In this document: positions 25,245 to 35,196 of the stretch, piece by piece | How positions within the stretch are numbered: position 1 is the stretch's first letter | How the letters are laid out: each line of letters starts with the position of its first letter | NCBI GenBank assembly: GCA_025463005.1 | Contig: JAOAPR010000155.1 | Location: forward strand, 1 to 64,000 | Length of the DNA: 64,000 nucleotides | Reading direction: 5' to 3' | From: Bryobacterales bacterium | GTDB lineage: Bacteria > Acidobacteriota > Terriglobia > Bryobacterales > Bryobacteraceae | Notes under the pieces: generated by a model | Told to the model about the DNA's origin: nothing | Database searches by the model: none | Seen by the model: only the letters and a program-made list of their open reading frames with translations | Program-made: the position numbers and the translations under genes

Positions 25245-26267
25245 ATGTCCCGAAAGATTTCCGTACTGATTCTCGCGCTAGCCTTGGTGGCCGCTCTGGC
25301 GCCCGCCGCCAACCTGGATTTTAATAATCCTACGGGCACGCAGGGCCTGATCATGATCGACAAACTGGGCGGCTTCGTGCGGTTCTTCGATCCGGTGAGC
25401 TTCAAAGAGCTGTCGAACTTCACGATCCCAGCCGGGCCGCCGCACGAGCTTGCTATCTCTCCGGACCACAAGACCGCCTACATCCCGATATACGGCGACG
25501 GCGTGTACGGCCGCAATCCGAATCCAGGCCACGTCATCGTGGTGGTCGATCTGGCGTCCAAGAAGATGACGGCGACTATCGACGTTTCGCCCTACCAGGC
25601 TCCGCATGGACTACAGGTCGACGCCAATGGCACGTTGTACGCCACCTGCGATCTGAGTCGCAAGTTCCTGGTGATCGATCCTAAATCCCGCACTATCACC
25701 GCCGCAATCGATACCGAGGGAACCGGCCACTGGATCGCCGTGCTGCCGGATGGCAGCAAAGCGTACGTCGCCAACAAGAATGACCGCCCGTTTGTAAGCG
25801 TGATCGACATCAAGGCTCGCAAGATGACCGGCAAGGTCTCCATGCCGAACGGCACACAAGGAATCACCATCTCGCCTGACGGAAAGCGTGTGCTGGCGGT
25901 GGATTACAAGGACCCGAAGTTCGCCATAATCGACACCGCCACCGACAAAGTGGTGGATACCGTCGCGGTGGAGAAGAACGCGCGCGGTCCCTTTCGCATA
26001 AAGTATTCTCCGGATGGGAAGACGCTGGTTACCTGCGACGATCAGGAGGGATTGGCGAATACCATGAGCACCTCGGATCTTCACGGCAAGCAGCAGGTGC
26101 TGACCGTCGGAAAGACGCCATTTGGGATCGCCTTCAGCGCCGATTCGAAGACAGCCCTCGTTTCGAATCACGGCGACGGGACAATTTCCGTGATCGACCT
26201 GCCGAGCGGCAAGGTAACGAATACCTTCAAGGCCGGGACGGGAATCGAGACGCTGTCTTATTACTAG
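25245..26267 (+). CDS. Exported YVTN-type beta-propeller protein
   Basis: The 340-residue protein has a signal peptide and seven-bladed propeller repeats of the YncE/YVTN kind: KTAYIPIYGDGVYG, KAYVANKNDRPFVSVIDIKARKMTGKV, KTALVSNHGDGTISVIDLPSGKV. Such propellers are secreted binding scaffolds and have no defined catalytic residues. An AAGGAG ribosome binding site overlaps the preceding cupin stop. It ends 3 bp from the convergent glgC stop with no room for a terminator. Confidence 0.85.
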   Translation: MSRKISVLILALALVAALAPAANLDFNNPTGTQGLIMIDKLGGFVRFFDPVSFKELSNFTIPAGPPHELAISPDHKTAYIPIYGDGVYGRNPNPGHVIVVVDLASKKMTATIDVSPYQAPHGLQVDANGTLYATCDLSRKFLVIDPKSRTITAAIDTEGTGHWIAVLPDGSKAYVANKNDRPFVSVIDIKARKMTGKVSMPNGTQGITISPDGKRVLAVDYKDPKFAIIDTATDKVVDTVAVEKNARGPFRIKYSPDGKTLVTCDDQEGLANTMSTSDLHGKQQVLTVGKTPFGIAFSADSKTALVSNHGDGTISVIDLPSGKVTNTFKAGTGIETLSYY

Positions 26268-26270
26268 AGG

Positions 26271-27566
26271 TCAGCCGGCGCGAGCACGCCGCCGGAACCT
26301 GCTATGTTCCGGGGCGGCAGGCCGTCGCGGTATCTCTTGCACACTCACTCCGGGGGAATTGGCATGGACCACCACCAAGCCTGAGTCAGTCACTGTGTGA
26401 CCTTCGCGGCGGTTGGTCTCCGGATCGAGTCCGATGACCGCGTATTCCGGAATTCTCACGTTGTGATCGACAATGGCATTCCGGATCCGGCTATACGCGC
26501 CCACTTGCACGCCGGAAAACAAAAGGCTGTTCTCGACGGAAGCGTGACAGTCGACGCGGACGCCCGGCGAGAGAACGCTTCGCATCACACGTCCCCCGGA
26601 GATGATGCAGCCATGCGACACGATGGAATCGAGCGCCAATCCCACGCACTGGCCCTCCTGAGCGAAAACAAATTTGGCAGGAGGCAACGGCGGCATGGAG
26701 GTCCGAAGCGGCCATTCCTGGTCGTACAGATTGAACACCGGAGTCACCGCGACCAGATCCAGATTGGCTTCGAAGTAAGCCTCCAGCGTGCCCACGTCAC
26801 GCCAGTAGATCATGTCCTTCTTGTTCTCATCCACGAAGTCGTAGGCGACAACGTTACGGCTCCCGATCAGCTTGGGTAGCACGTCACTTCCGAAATCGTG
26901 AGAGGAGCTTTCGTCTTCGGCATCTTCCATGAGCGCATCCAGCAGCACGGGAGTGGAAAACAGATACACGCCCATGGAAGCGCTGCAGACGCCGTCATTG
27001 AAGCGCGAACGGACCGCCCGCTCCTGCGGAGGCTTCTCAGCGAAGTCTTGAATCGAGTAATCAGCATCCATGCTCACGATTCCGAATCTGCTGGAGTCGG
27101 ACGGGCTGATTTGGGTGGTGGCGACAGTGACGTCCGCGCCGCGTTCCACATGCCAGTTGAGCATGTGGGCGTAATTCATCTTGTAAACGTGGTCCGCAGA
27201 AAGAATGAGGACGTAAGGAACACGTTCGTCCACAATGCTCTGCATATTCTGGTAGCACGCGTCGGCGGTACCCAGATACCAGGTGTTACGAAGGCGCTGT
27301 GTCGGCGGGACGGCTTCAATGAACTGTCCGAGCTCGGGGGAAAGAATATTCCAAACGTGCCGGATATGGCGGTTCAGGCTTAACGCTTTGTACTGCGTCA
27401 AGACGTAGATCTTGCTGAGTCCGGAGTTCAGGCAATTGGAAAGCGTCAGGTCAATCAGGCGGTAGATGCCGCCGAACGGCATCATCGGCTTGGGTTGGTC
27501 GCGCGTGAGGGGAGCTAATCGCTCGCCGGCACCTCCGGCTAACAGAATTGTGAGGATGCCTTGCAC
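26271..27566 (-). CDS. glgC: Glucose-1-phosphate adenylyltransferase
   Basis: This enzyme makes ADP-glucose from glucose-1-phosphate and ATP, the committed step of glycogen synthesis. The N-terminus ILTILLAGGAGERLAPLTRDQPKPMMPFGGIYRLID is the nucleotidyl-transfer motif. GTADACYQNM and ILSADHVYKMNY follow, and a C-terminal left-handed beta-helix ends the protein (SVENSLLFSGVQVGAYSRIRNAIVDHNVRIP). The ORF track adds 43 Arg-rich residues. I use the GTG at 27564-27566 after GAGAAGG, giving 431 residues. No glgA or glgB is in the window. Confidence 0.93.
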   Translation of the reverse strand: MQGILTILLAGGAGERLAPLTRDQPKPMMPFGGIYRLIDLTLSNCLNSGLSKIYVLTQYKALSLNRHIRHVWNILSPELGQFIEAVPPTQRLRNTWYLGTADACYQNMQSIVDERVPYVLILSADHVYKMNYAHMLNWHVERGADVTVATTQISPSDSSRFGIVSMDADYSIQDFAEKPPQERAVRSRFNDGVCSASMGVYLFSTPVLLDALMEDAEDESSSHDFGSDVLPKLIGSRNVVAYDFVDENKKDMIYWRDVGTLEAYFEANLDLVAVTPVFNLYDQEWPLRTSMPPLPPAKFVFAQEGQCVGLALDSIVSHGCIISGGRVMRSVLSPGVRVDCHASVENSLLFSGVQVGAYSRIRNAIVDHNVRIPEYAVIGLDPETNRREGHTVTDSGLVVVHANSPGVSVQEIPRRPAAPEHSRFRRRARAG

Positions 27567-27595
27567 GGGACCTTCTCTCTGAAGTTTAGGACTGG

Positions 27596-27862
27596 TTAGC
27601 TGTGGCCTGCGGCGACAGAGCGCGCCCGGATTTCCTGTTCGGCACGATACCAGTCGTCTTCTGCCGATCCACCGCTTCCGCCTCGAGCTTCCCAATATAA
27701 ATAGGCGAGCTTGGCGATCTCATCCTGGACCGGGATGCTCGATTTAGAAACCGCTACAGATGCGACAGATTCTTCGCTTTTGGATCGAGCGGTTCCCCGA
27801 CGAGATACCCGAGGTAAAATACTTCCACTCTGTGGACTTGCGTTTTTTGGATTTGTCCTCAC
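27596..27862 (-). CDS. DUF2934 protein
   Basis: The 88-residue protein has a Ser/Arg-rich disordered first half. The second half reads DEIAKLAYLYWEARGGSGGSAEDDWYRAEQEI, the DUF2934 signature. The family is of unknown function. It is 29 bp upstream of glgC and probably co-transcribed. No transmembrane segment or signal peptide is present. Confidence 0.82.
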   Translation of the reverse strand: MRTNPKNASPQSGSILPRVSRRGTARSKSEESVASVAVSKSSIPVQDEIAKLAYLYWEARGGSGGSAEDDWYRAEQEIRARSVAAGHS

Positions 27863-28002
27863 GCGCCGTTTCCCTCCCTGAACCTACGCGGGTTGGTTTG
27901 AGCGCCCTTCTCTCGCAGAGGGCAAAATGTCGAGTGGCGAATTGCTACTCTACGGCAATTGTGACGCTATTAGGGGGCGGTGTCAAGAAGTAAGATCGCG
28001 TC

Positions 28003-29049
28003 TTAAGAAACGCCTTGGTCACTCTGCGATCGAAACAAAATGCCTTCTTCGCGAAACCGCCGATAAATCCGCTTGCGAAGCTCATCCTGCACCAGGAACT
28101 GATCGGCAAACTCTGCCACATGGCAGGCCAACGTAAAGTCCATGGAAGTATCGCCGAAACCGGGGATGAGTCTCGCCGATGGCGCAGGCTCCTTCAAGAG
28201 ACCCGGAACTTGTCCGACCGCAGCGGAAGCAACTTCGGAAAGGGCTCGTTCCACCTGGCTTGGGTCGGAGTTGTAATTCACCGGAACCACAATGGCGATT
28301 CCCATCTTCTTCTCCGGCAGATGGTAGTTAGTAACAATGCTCTGCGAAAGCTTGTTATTAGGGATGAGCACCAGATTCCCTGATGCTTCCTTTAGCATGG
28401 TGCTGCGCCAGCCAATATCCTGGACGTAGCCGCTTTGCCCGGCGTCGATCTTGATGAAATCGCCGATTCGGATTTGACCCGCCAGGCTGACATAAAATCC
28501 GGCGAAGAGATTGGACAGCGTATCCTGAAGAGCCAGCGCCACCGCGAGACCACCTACGCCTAAGGCGGCCAGGATGGCTCTGATGTCCACTTCGAAGACC
28601 TGCTGCAGCAATGTCAGGAAGCCAAGTATCCAGATCGTGACACTGGCCAACACTTCGGTGAGCGTGCCAACCGGCAGAGCTCCTTCGAGTCGTGCCGAAT
28701 AGACCCGCACCAGGCGCCCGCTCACCCGGGCTAAGGCCAGCGTCAGCGAAATAATCCAGAGCGCGAGCAGCAGTTTTCCCGACCAGCGCGTGACGCTACG
28801 CGGCAGATCTGAATATTCCGTGGCAAGATTAATTGCCAGGATCAGGACCCACAGCAGAAAGGGTCCGTGCAGCGACTCGATAAGAATGTCGTCTAGCTGT
28901 GTGCGGGTGGATGCCGCCCAGCGCCTCAGGCGGGCGAATAGGACGCGCCGGAACAGCCAACCCAGCGCAAGAACGGCGACAAAGAGAACTAAGGGCCATA
29001 CCAACTGCTTCCAGTTCTCAATTAGGTATTTCGCGATGTTCTGGATCAT
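28003..29049 (-). CDS. MscS-family mechanosensitive ion channel
   Basis: The 348-residue inner-membrane channel has about four N-terminal hydrophobic helices. The family pore and beta-domain follow: ILAALGVGGLAVALALQDTLSNLFAGFYVSL (Gly/Ala-rich pore helix), GDFIKIDAGQSGYVQDIGWRSTMLKE and VLIPNNKLSQSIVTNY. The C-terminal domain is complete. It opens on membrane tension and protects against osmotic downshock. The ATG is preceded by an AGGA with almost no spacer, so translation may be weak. Confidence 0.92.
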   Translation of the reverse strand: MIQNIAKYLIENWKQLVWPLVLFVAVLALGWLFRRVLFARLRRWAASTRTQLDDILIESLHGPFLLWVLILAINLATEYSDLPRSVTRWSGKLLLALWIISLTLALARVSGRLVRVYSARLEGALPVGTLTEVLASVTIWILGFLTLLQQVFEVDIRAILAALGVGGLAVALALQDTLSNLFAGFYVSLAGQIRIGDFIKIDAGQSGYVQDIGWRSTMLKEASGNLVLIPNNKLSQSIVTNYHLPEKKMGIAIVVPVNYNSDPSQVERALSEVASAAVGQVPGLLKEPAPSARLIPGFGDTSMDFTLACHVAEFADQFLVQDELRKRIYRRFREEGILFRSQSDQGVS

Positions 29050-29112
29050 TCCTCGCGCGAAGCGCCGTGGCGCATGTCCCCAGGTTACGATGAAAACGGA
29101 GGTAGACAGGAG

Positions 29113-29481
29113 ATGCTACGAACCATATTGAATTCAGTTCTGTGCGGATTTCTGGCTGCGATCCTGGCCGGATCGGCTTTGGCGCATCATGGATGGACGG
29201 GCTATGACGAACAGAAAACTCTCACCTTGACCGGCGTCATTCGCGAATCGTCCTGGGAAAACCCGCATGGCCTTATCCGGCTGCAAGGAGATGAGGGGAA
29301 GGGCAAGACGTGGCTGGTGTACCTGGCGCCCCCTTCGCGCATGGAATCGCGTGGCTTGCCGAAGGACGCGATCAAGGTCGGCGCTACCGTGACGGTGGTG
29401 GGCTATCCGAACAAAACCAATCCGGATGAGATGCGAGCTGAGCGCATCACTGTCGGCGGGAAGACTACCGAGCTTCGCTGA
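29113..29481 (+). CDS. DUF6152-family exported protein (copy 2)
   Basis: The 122-residue protein has a signal peptide ending AILAGSALA, then HHGWTGYDEQKTLTLTGVI and WENPHGLIRLQ. It is the most divergent of the three copies but keeps the N-terminal His-His and the NPH motif. The start at 29113 follows GGAGGT by nine nt; the ORF track begins earlier. It ends directly against the stop of the convergent GMC oxidoreductase gene (29481/29482). Confidence 0.82.
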   Translation: MLRTILNSVLCGFLAAILAGSALAHHGWTGYDEQKTLTLTGVIRESSWENPHGLIRLQGDEGKGKTWLVYLAPPSRMESRGLPKDAIKVGATVTVVGYPNKTNPDEMRAERITVGGKTTELR

Positions 29482-31053
29482 CTACAACTCGCCTTTGCGC
29501 ATCTGCTCGGCCATATATTCGGAGGCGCGCATCGAGAGCGACAGGATCGTCATAGTGGGATTCTGGCTTCCGCCAGTGACAAAGCTGCTGCCATCCACCA
29601 CGAACAGACTCTTGATATCCCAGCTCTGGTTCCACTTATTCAGCACGCTGGTCTTGGGATTATCGCCCATCCGGCACGTGCCCAGTTCATGAATGCTATA
29701 GCCGGGCGGAAATGGCTGATCGTGCCGGGCCAGAACTTCCCATCCGCAGGCGCGGCACAGCTCGGACATGGTGTTGATGGCGTCCTTAGCCATGTTGAAC
29801 TCGTTGCTTGTGTAGCGCGTCTGGATATGCAGCACCGGAATGCCCCAGGCATCGGTCACATCCTTATTAATACGAACGTGATTCTCGAACCGAGGCAGAA
29901 CCTCGCCCATGCAGGTGCCTGAAAATCCGGTTCCGCGATGCGTCTCGAGCGCGTCATCGAGCGCCTTTCCGTACAGCGGGAAAAACTTCGCGTCGGGTGT
30001 GCCGCCCGCGGTGAAATCGAACGCGTAGCCGCGCAGGAAATCTTTTTCCTTGGTCTGCAGATTGCGAAAACGGGGAATATAACCGCCGCCCGACGCGTAG
30101 TTCGCCGGAGCCGTCTTGTTACGAACCTCCGGCATCACGGCCTGGACGCTCTGGGTAATGTAGAACTGGTCGTGCAGGTAGTGGCCTAGCGCCCCACTCG
30201 AATTGGCGATTCCCGAATTCAGCAGGATGCGGGTGCTCTCCAGACACGATGCTCCTACAATCACAACTTTGGCCTTGGCGTGCATCTCGCGACGGGAATG
30301 GCGATCCAGAAAATTCGCGCCGTTTACCCGGCCCGTATTCTTGTCCACAGTGATGTCGCGAACCACGGCGTTCGGAACGATGGTCAGGTTCCCCGTGGCG
30401 AGCGCGTCCGGCAACAGGAGATTGAGCGAACTGGCCAGTTGTCCGCGACCCAGCGAGCTGCGCATCTTCGTGACGGTTATGCTGCGCTTGTTCGCTTCGC
30501 CGATGAACTTCTGAACCGCCGGACTCCACGGAGTGTTGTCATCGATGAAGTTGCCGTCGGGAAGCTGCTTCAGACCTTCCTTGCGGCCACGCACCCGGAA
30601 AATCGGCTCGACCTGGTCATAATAGGGAGCCAGATCCGCCAAACTGATGGGCCAGTTGTCGCCGAAACCGTCGTGATCCTTGGCCTTGAACTCGTAATCG
30701 CTAAGGCGGAACGACATGCGCGACCAGAACAGCGACTTTCCGCCCACGAAGCGCACGCGGACCCAGTTGTAGGGTTCGCTGGGATCGTGAGTATAAGGAA
30801 CCTGTTTTTCGTCGACCCACTGGTTGGCATTGTATTCGTTGGCCTGAAATACGTGCGCCAGGTGGCCGGGTTTTCCCAAGCCGCGGTAAGGCAACTCCCA
30901 GGCAGGCTTGGAAACGCGATTGTTTTGAAAATCGATCGGCGGGCCCGCATCGAGCATCAGGCACTTAATGCCCTTCTTGGTCAGCGTGTACGCAGCCATC
31001 CCTCCAGAGGCGCCGGACCCGATGATGAGAACGTCGTAGTTGGGGGCGGCCAT
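29482..31053 (-). CDS. GMC-family FAD oxidoreductase (sugar/glucoside dehydrogenase type)
   Basis: The 523-residue flavoprotein begins with an FAD-binding [31 protein letters not shown] and contains [21 protein letters not shown]. It ends with the GMC C-terminal signature: [22 protein letters not shown], then [24 protein letters not shown]. It is 14 bp downstream of a gluconate-2-dehydrogenase-subunit-3-like gene, the pairing of membrane-associated sugar dehydrogenases such as glucoside 3-dehydrogenase. It has no signal peptide, so it is probably exported as a complex by the Tat leader of the partner subunit. Confidence 0.88.
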   Translation of the reverse strand: MAAPNYDVLIIGSGASGGMAAYTLTKKGIKCLMLDAGPPIDFQNNRVSKPAWELPYRGLGKPGHLAHVFQANEYNANQWVDEKQVPYTHDPSEPYNWVRVRFVGGKSLFWSRMSFRLSDYEFKAKDHDGFGDNWPISLADLAPYYDQVEPIFRVRGRKEGLKQLPDGNFIDDNTPWSPAVQKFIGEANKRSITVTKMRSSLGRGQLASSLNLLLPDALATGNLTIVPNAVVRDITVDKNTGRVNGANFLDRHSRREMHAKAKVVIVGASCLESTRILLNSGIANSSGALGHYLHDQFYITQSVQAVMPEVRNKTAPANYASGGGYIPRFRNLQTKEKDFLRGYAFDFTAGGTPDAKFFPLYGKALDDALETHRGTGFSGTCMGEVLPRFENHVRINKDVTDAWGIPVLHIQTRYTSNEFNMAKDAINTMSELCRACGWEVLARHDQPFPPGYSIHELGTCRMGDNPKTSVLNKWNQSWDIKSLFVVDGSSFVTGGSQNPTMTILSLSMRASEYMAEQMRKGEL

Positions 31054-31067
31054 AGTTCTCCTGTGCG

Positions 31068-31673
31068 TTACTCTATCGGGAGCCAGTACAGCCCGCCGCC
31101 ACTCCGTCGGCGCGTACCCCCGGAGGCCGCGAGATTGCGCTCGAACGAGTTGAAGGTCGCGGTGCGGACATCCTGCTTGGCCGCGACCAGCAGGCGCGCG
31201 ATCGGATCGGCGGGCGGCTCAAAGGTCCATGGCTGGTGCAGCGGAGCGAAGAGAGTATCGGCCTGCGCGGCATCGGTATCCGCGAACGCCTTCCGGAAGC
31301 GGGTTTGCGACTGGTATTCGAGCGCGTCCAGCCCGCTTAGCCAAAGCTGCTGGCGGTCGACAGGAGAATCGCCGATCAGAAAATCCATGAACTCGGGCAC
31401 GCGGGCCTCAAGAGCGCCGGGAGAGCCCTGGCCGGACGGCATCAACATCTCACACAACCTGCGAAGCGTCGCAAACTGCCGGGCGCTAAAGAATCCGAGA
31501 ACCGGATCGGCCCCCTCTTCGGGGGTCGATAAGTCCAGCGGCGCCGGTTCCGCAGTAGCTCCATCCTGTGCCGCTGGGGCAGGCTGTTGAGCAGCTTGAG
31601 GCGCCTGCTGAGCAAGTAACGCGGGCGCGGCCGGAGCGGCGGCCAGAGCTTGGATGAAGCGTCGGCGTTTCAT
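31068..31673 (-). CDS. Gluconate 2-dehydrogenase subunit 3-like Tat protein
   Basis: The 201-residue protein starts [21 protein letters not shown], a twin-arginine leader, with an Ala/Gln/Pro-rich linker. [40 protein letters not shown] then matches the small-subunit family (PF13618). In known enzymes this subunit carries the folded GMC flavoprotein across the membrane. It sits between the aldo/keto reductase and GMC genes with 14-15 bp spacers. The cytochrome subunit of classical three-component enzymes is not adjacent. Confidence 0.85.
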   Translation of the reverse strand: MKRRRFIQALAAAPAAPALLAQQAPQAAQQPAPAAQDGATAEPAPLDLSTPEEGADPVLGFFSARQFATLRRLCEMLMPSGQGSPGALEARVPEFMDFLIGDSPVDRQQLWLSGLDALEYQSQTRFRKAFADTDAAQADTLFAPLHQPWTFEPPADPIARLLVAAKQDVRTATFNSFERNLAASGGTRRRSGGGLYWLPIE

Positions 31674-31688
31674 ACGAAACGGATCATA

Positions 31689-32744
31689 TCATTGTTTGCC
31701 GGACTCGATGACTTTTGCGGACTGAACAGCTTCCATAACCTGCGGGTCTTGCACGCGAGCGGTGAACCAATGCGGATAGAGCGGCGCCGGCGCCGTCAGC
31801 TCATCGAGCTGTGACATTTGCTCGGCGGTAAGCTGAATGTTGACTGCGCCGAGGTTATCCTCCAACTGCGCAATTTTGTTCGCACCGATCAAAATCGACG
31901 TCACGCCGCGCTTGCGCAGCAGCCAGGCCAAAGCGATCTGCGCGGGCGAAGCGTTGTGCGCTTTGGCGATCTCGCGCAGTTTGTCGACCACCGCATACGC
32001 CTTCTCGCGGTCATACGGCAGGAAGTCGACGCCGGTGAGCCTTCCGCCGTCGCCCTGGGGATTCTCGCGCGTGTATTTGCCGCTGAGGAGTCCTCCTGCG
32101 AGCGGGCTCCAAACCATCATCCCGATACCGGCATCTTCCAGGAACGGAACGATGTCATATTCCACATCGCGGCCCACCAGCGAATAGTACACTTCGGCCG
32201 CACGGAATCGCGCATAATCGTGCTGCTTCTGGAGTCCCACGGCCTTGGCTGCCATCCACGCGGGCCAATTTGAAAAGCCGACATAGCGGACTTTGCCTTG
32301 CCGGACAAGATCGTCCAGCGCGCCGACGGTTTCTTCCACCGGGGTGTTCACGTCGACGCGGTGGACCAGGTAAACGTCGATGTAATCCGTGCCCAGCCGC
32401 TTAAGACTCCCTTCCGCCGATGCAAGAATGTGCTGGCGGGAGAGTCCCTGATGAATCAGCGCCTCACCTGTTCGAAAGCCGACTTTGGTGGAGACCACCA
32501 CGTCTTTGCGATGAGCGCCGAGAGCCTTTCCGAGCATCTCCTCCGACTGGCCGCCGGTGTAGCCATCGGCTGTGTTGAAAAAATTAATGCCTGCATCGAG
32601 TGTCTTCCCAATGAGCTGATCTGCCAGCTCCGGACCAACCTTGGACACGGCGGCAAATATTCCTTTGCCCGTGCCAAAGGTCATGGCGCCGAAAGCGAGT
32701 CGGGAAACGATTAATCCGGTATCACCCAAGCGTGAATATTGCAT
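31689..32744 (-). CDS. Aldo/keto reductase
   Basis: The 351-residue NADP-dependent TIM-barrel reductase has MQYSRLGDTGLIVSRLAFGAMTFG, DAGINFFNTADGYTGGQSEEMLGKAL (catalytic Asp and Tyr), a Lys in VVVSTKVGF and a His in VYLVHRVD. The start is the ATG at 32742-32744, because the ORF-track start would overlap the divergent promoter. It probably reduces a ketone or keto-sugar. Being in one operon with the GMC dehydrogenase suggests a matching substrate such as a 3-keto-sugar. Confidence 0.9.
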   Translation of the reverse strand: MQYSRLGDTGLIVSRLAFGAMTFGTGKGIFAAVSKVGPELADQLIGKTLDAGINFFNTADGYTGGQSEEMLGKALGAHRKDVVVSTKVGFRTGEALIHQGLSRQHILASAEGSLKRLGTDYIDVYLVHRVDVNTPVEETVGALDDLVRQGKVRYVGFSNWPAWMAAKAVGLQKQHDYARFRAAEVYYSLVGRDVEYDIVPFLEDAGIGMMVWSPLAGGLLSGKYTRENPQGDGGRLTGVDFLPYDREKAYAVVDKLREIAKAHNASPAQIALAWLLRKRGVTSILIGANKIAQLEDNLGAVNIQLTAEQMSQLDELTAPAPLYPHWFTARVQDPQVMEAVQSAKVIESGKQ

Positions 32745-32769
32745 GGTCCTAGTTTCCCAAACCATGTGT

Positions 32770-32775
32770 TATCGT
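32770..32775 (+). promoter_or_regulatory. TATCGT -10-like box six bases before the TIM-barrel gene
   Basis: TATCGT is followed by TTTGGC and then the ATG at 32782. No Shine-Dalgarno is visible. The spacing fits a leaderless transcript, although the -35 region is unconvincing. Confidence 0.3.
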
Positions 32776-32781
32776 TTTGGC

Positions 32782-33627
32782 ATGAATTCGCTTTCGATGT
32801 CACGCCGCACGTTTGTTGCGATGTCGGGACTGGGTCCTCTGGCATTCGCCGCGGGAAAGAATATTCCAGTTGGATTGGAGCTCTTTTCCGTCCGTGACGA
32901 GCTGATGAAAGACTTGCCAGGCACCGTCCGCGCGGTCGCGAAGATGGGATACCCGGTAGTGGAGTTCTACGCGCCATATTTCAGTTGGACGCCGGCATAC
33001 GCCAAGGATGTGCGAAAACTTCTGGACGATCTCGGGATTCGCTGCAACTCGACCCACAACAACCCTGCTTCATTCACCGCCGAAGGACTGCCCAAGGCAA
33101 TTGAACTGAACCAGATCATCGGAAGCAAGAACATCATTATGGCGAGCGCAGGCCGCGTCGAGGGGATCGCAGGCTGGAAAACGCTCGGCGAGCAGATGAC
33201 CAAGGTGAGCGAAACGCTGAAGCCGCTTGGAATGGGTACCGGCTTCCACAATCACCAGACCGAATGGGCGCCGGTCGAAGGGAAGCGCCCCATGGATGTG
33301 CTGGCCGCGAACACACCCAAGGAATTCACGCTCCAGCTCGACGTCGGCACAGTGATGGAGGCCGGCGCCGATCCTGTTGCCTGGATAACCGCAAATCCCG
33401 GGCGCATCCGCAGCATCCACTGCAAGGACTGGGCGGCAGGGCAGGGACAGGATCGCGGCTATCGCGTCCTGTTCGGCGAAGGCGATTCGCCCTGGGCCAA
33501 AATCTTCGAGGCTGCCGAGAGTGTCGGCGGTGTCGAATACTACCTGATCGAGCAGGAAGGCAGCCGGTTCCCGGCACTCGAGACTGCCGAGCGTTGCCTG
33601 GCGACCTGGAAGAAAATGCGGGCGTAA
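32782..33627 (+). CDS. Exported sugar-phosphate isomerase/epimerase-like TIM barrel
   Basis: The 281-residue protein has a Tat-type leader, MNSLSMSRRTFVAMSGLGPLAFAAG. An AP-endonuclease-2/xylose-isomerase-type barrel follows: IPVGLELFSVRDELMKD, VVEFYAPYF, GFHNHQTEW (metal His and Glu), LQLDVGTVMEAG, SIHCKDWA and YYLIEQEG. Several of these are metal ligands in the family. Exported members of this fold in Acidobacteria and Bacteroidetes act on keto-sugars or lyse keto-glycosides, which fits the divergent GMC/AKR operon. The ATG at 32782 is chosen; M53 at 32797 is an alternative. Confidence 0.83.
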   Translation: MNSLSMSRRTFVAMSGLGPLAFAAGKNIPVGLELFSVRDELMKDLPGTVRAVAKMGYPVVEFYAPYFSWTPAYAKDVRKLLDDLGIRCNSTHNNPASFTAEGLPKAIELNQIIGSKNIIMASAGRVEGIAGWKTLGEQMTKVSETLKPLGMGTGFHNHQTEWAPVEGKRPMDVLAANTPKEFTLQLDVGTVMEAGADPVAWITANPGRIRSIHCKDWAAGQGQDRGYRVLFGEGDSPWAKIFEAAESVGGVEYYLIEQEGSRFPALETAERCLATWKKMRA

Positions 33628-35196
33628 TTAGCGCGGCAGAGTGAACGTGTACAGCGTATCGCCCGCACCGACCACCAGATACTGGCGGCCATCCATTTCA
33701 AACGTAATCGGCGCGTTGCTCACGGCGGTGTGCAATCCGGCATGCCACAGGATCTTGCCATTGGCCGGATCCCAAGCGATCAAGTTGCCCGTGGGATCGC
33801 CGCCGAAGAGTAGTCCGCCTGCGGTGCTCAGCAGACCGGAGCGGCTTCCGCCCTGGTTGGGGTAGCGGTGGCTCCACACGATCTTGCCGGTCTTGTAGTC
33901 GATCGCCTGCAGCAGGTTCTGCGACCATACACTCTGATCGCGACCCCCATAGCCCTCCGGCGTTTCCTCTGTATCAGTGAGCCAGTACACCGCATACGAT
34001 TCGGTTGCGTGCGTATAGAACAAACCGGTATCGGGATTAAATGTCGGCGCGAACCAGTTCGCGACGCCGCTCGAATTCGGGGAGACCAGCACACCGTCGG
34101 TCTTGGGATCTTTGGCCGGATCAGGCACCGGCCGGCCTTTAGCATCGATACCCTTCGCCCAATTCAGCGTTTCGACAAACGGCGCCGTCAGGAGATTCTG
34201 CCCGCTGGTCCGGTCGAGCAGGACGAAGTACCCGTTGCGCGCGGCCTGCGCCAGCATTTTGCGAGGCTGCCCCTTGAATTGACCGTCGATGAGAATGGGC
34301 GTTTCGACGTTGTCCCAATCGTGCGTGTCATGCGGGGAAACCTGGTAATACCAGACGATTTTGCCCGTGTCCGGATTCAGCGCCACAATCGAGCAGGTAT
34401 ACAGGTTGTCGCCCTTGCGGCTCTGCGCGGCGTGCACAGGATTCGGATTGCCGGTGCCCAGGTAGTAGAGATTCAGCGCGGGATCATACGTGCCGGAGAG
34501 CCACGTCATACCGCCGCCGTGCTCCATCGACAGCTTCGACGGCCATGTCTCGGAGCCGGGTTCGCCGGGCCGCGGCGTTGAGTTCCAGCGCCACTGCACC
34601 TCGCCGGTTTCCGGATCGCGCGATTCCAGGTACCCCGGCAGATCCAGCGAATCGCCGCCCACCCCGATGATGATGTGATTCTTAATGACCAGCGGCGCGG
34701 ATGTGCAGAAATACTCCTGCTTCACATTGGCGATCTGATGATTCCATCGCAGCTTCCCGGTCTTGGCGTCTAGCGAAATGAGGTAACAGTCGGGTGTTTC
34801 GAAATACAGCCAGTCGCCGTACATGCCGAAGCCGCGATTGCCGATATGAATCCCTCCTTTGGATTCCCATGTGTAGTGCCACAGCTCGCGTCCGCTCCGT
34901 GCGTCCACGGCCCAGGCGTTATCCGGCACCGCGAAGTACAGAATGCCATTGACCGCGAGCGGCGTAGCCTTAATCTGGACCGCTGCACCTGCCGTGAACC
35001 GGCGTGTCCACGCGAGATTCAGCGTGTTCACGTTCGACCGATTGATCTGCGTGAGCGGGCTGTAGCGGCGCCCGGTGTAGTCGCCGTTGTAGGTCGGCCA
35101 AGCGTCGGTGGGAGGCTGAAGGAGCTTGGCGGGATCGAGCGGTTGCGCGGCCAATGCCGCCGCCACAACAAACGAGGCGAGAAATATTCGTTTCAT
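33628..35196 (-). CDS. PQQ-dependent dehydrogenase (quinoprotein)
   Basis: The 522-residue periplasmic propeller has a signal peptide ending LAAQP, then TDAWPTYNGDYTGRRYSPLTQINRSNVNTLNLAWTRRF, the start pattern of quinoprotein alcohol dehydrogenases. Tryptophan-docking repeats follow (DARSGRELWHYTW, DAKTGKLRWNHQ, NPDTGKIVWYYQVSPHDTHDWD, DPANGKILWHA). There is no heme motif; the diheme cytochrome gene upstream overlaps it by 4 bp and is the likely acceptor. It abuts the convergent stop of the TIM-barrel gene with zero spacing. Confidence 0.9.
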   Translation of the reverse strand: MKRIFLASFVVAAALAAQPLDPAKLLQPPTDAWPTYNGDYTGRRYSPLTQINRSNVNTLNLAWTRRFTAGAAVQIKATPLAVNGILYFAVPDNAWAVDARSGRELWHYTWESKGGIHIGNRGFGMYGDWLYFETPDCYLISLDAKTGKLRWNHQIANVKQEYFCTSAPLVIKNHIIIGVGGDSLDLPGYLESRDPETGEVQWRWNSTPRPGEPGSETWPSKLSMEHGGGMTWLSGTYDPALNLYYLGTGNPNPVHAAQSRKGDNLYTCSIVALNPDTGKIVWYYQVSPHDTHDWDNVETPILIDGQFKGQPRKMLAQAARNGYFVLLDRTSGQNLLTAPFVETLNWAKGIDAKGRPVPDPAKDPKTDGVLVSPNSSGVANWFAPTFNPDTGLFYTHATESYAVYWLTDTEETPEGYGGRDQSVWSQNLLQAIDYKTGKIVWSHRYPNQGGSRSGLLSTAGGLLFGGDPTGNLIAWDPANGKILWHAGLHTAVSNAPITFEMDGRQYLVVGAGDTLYTFTLPR

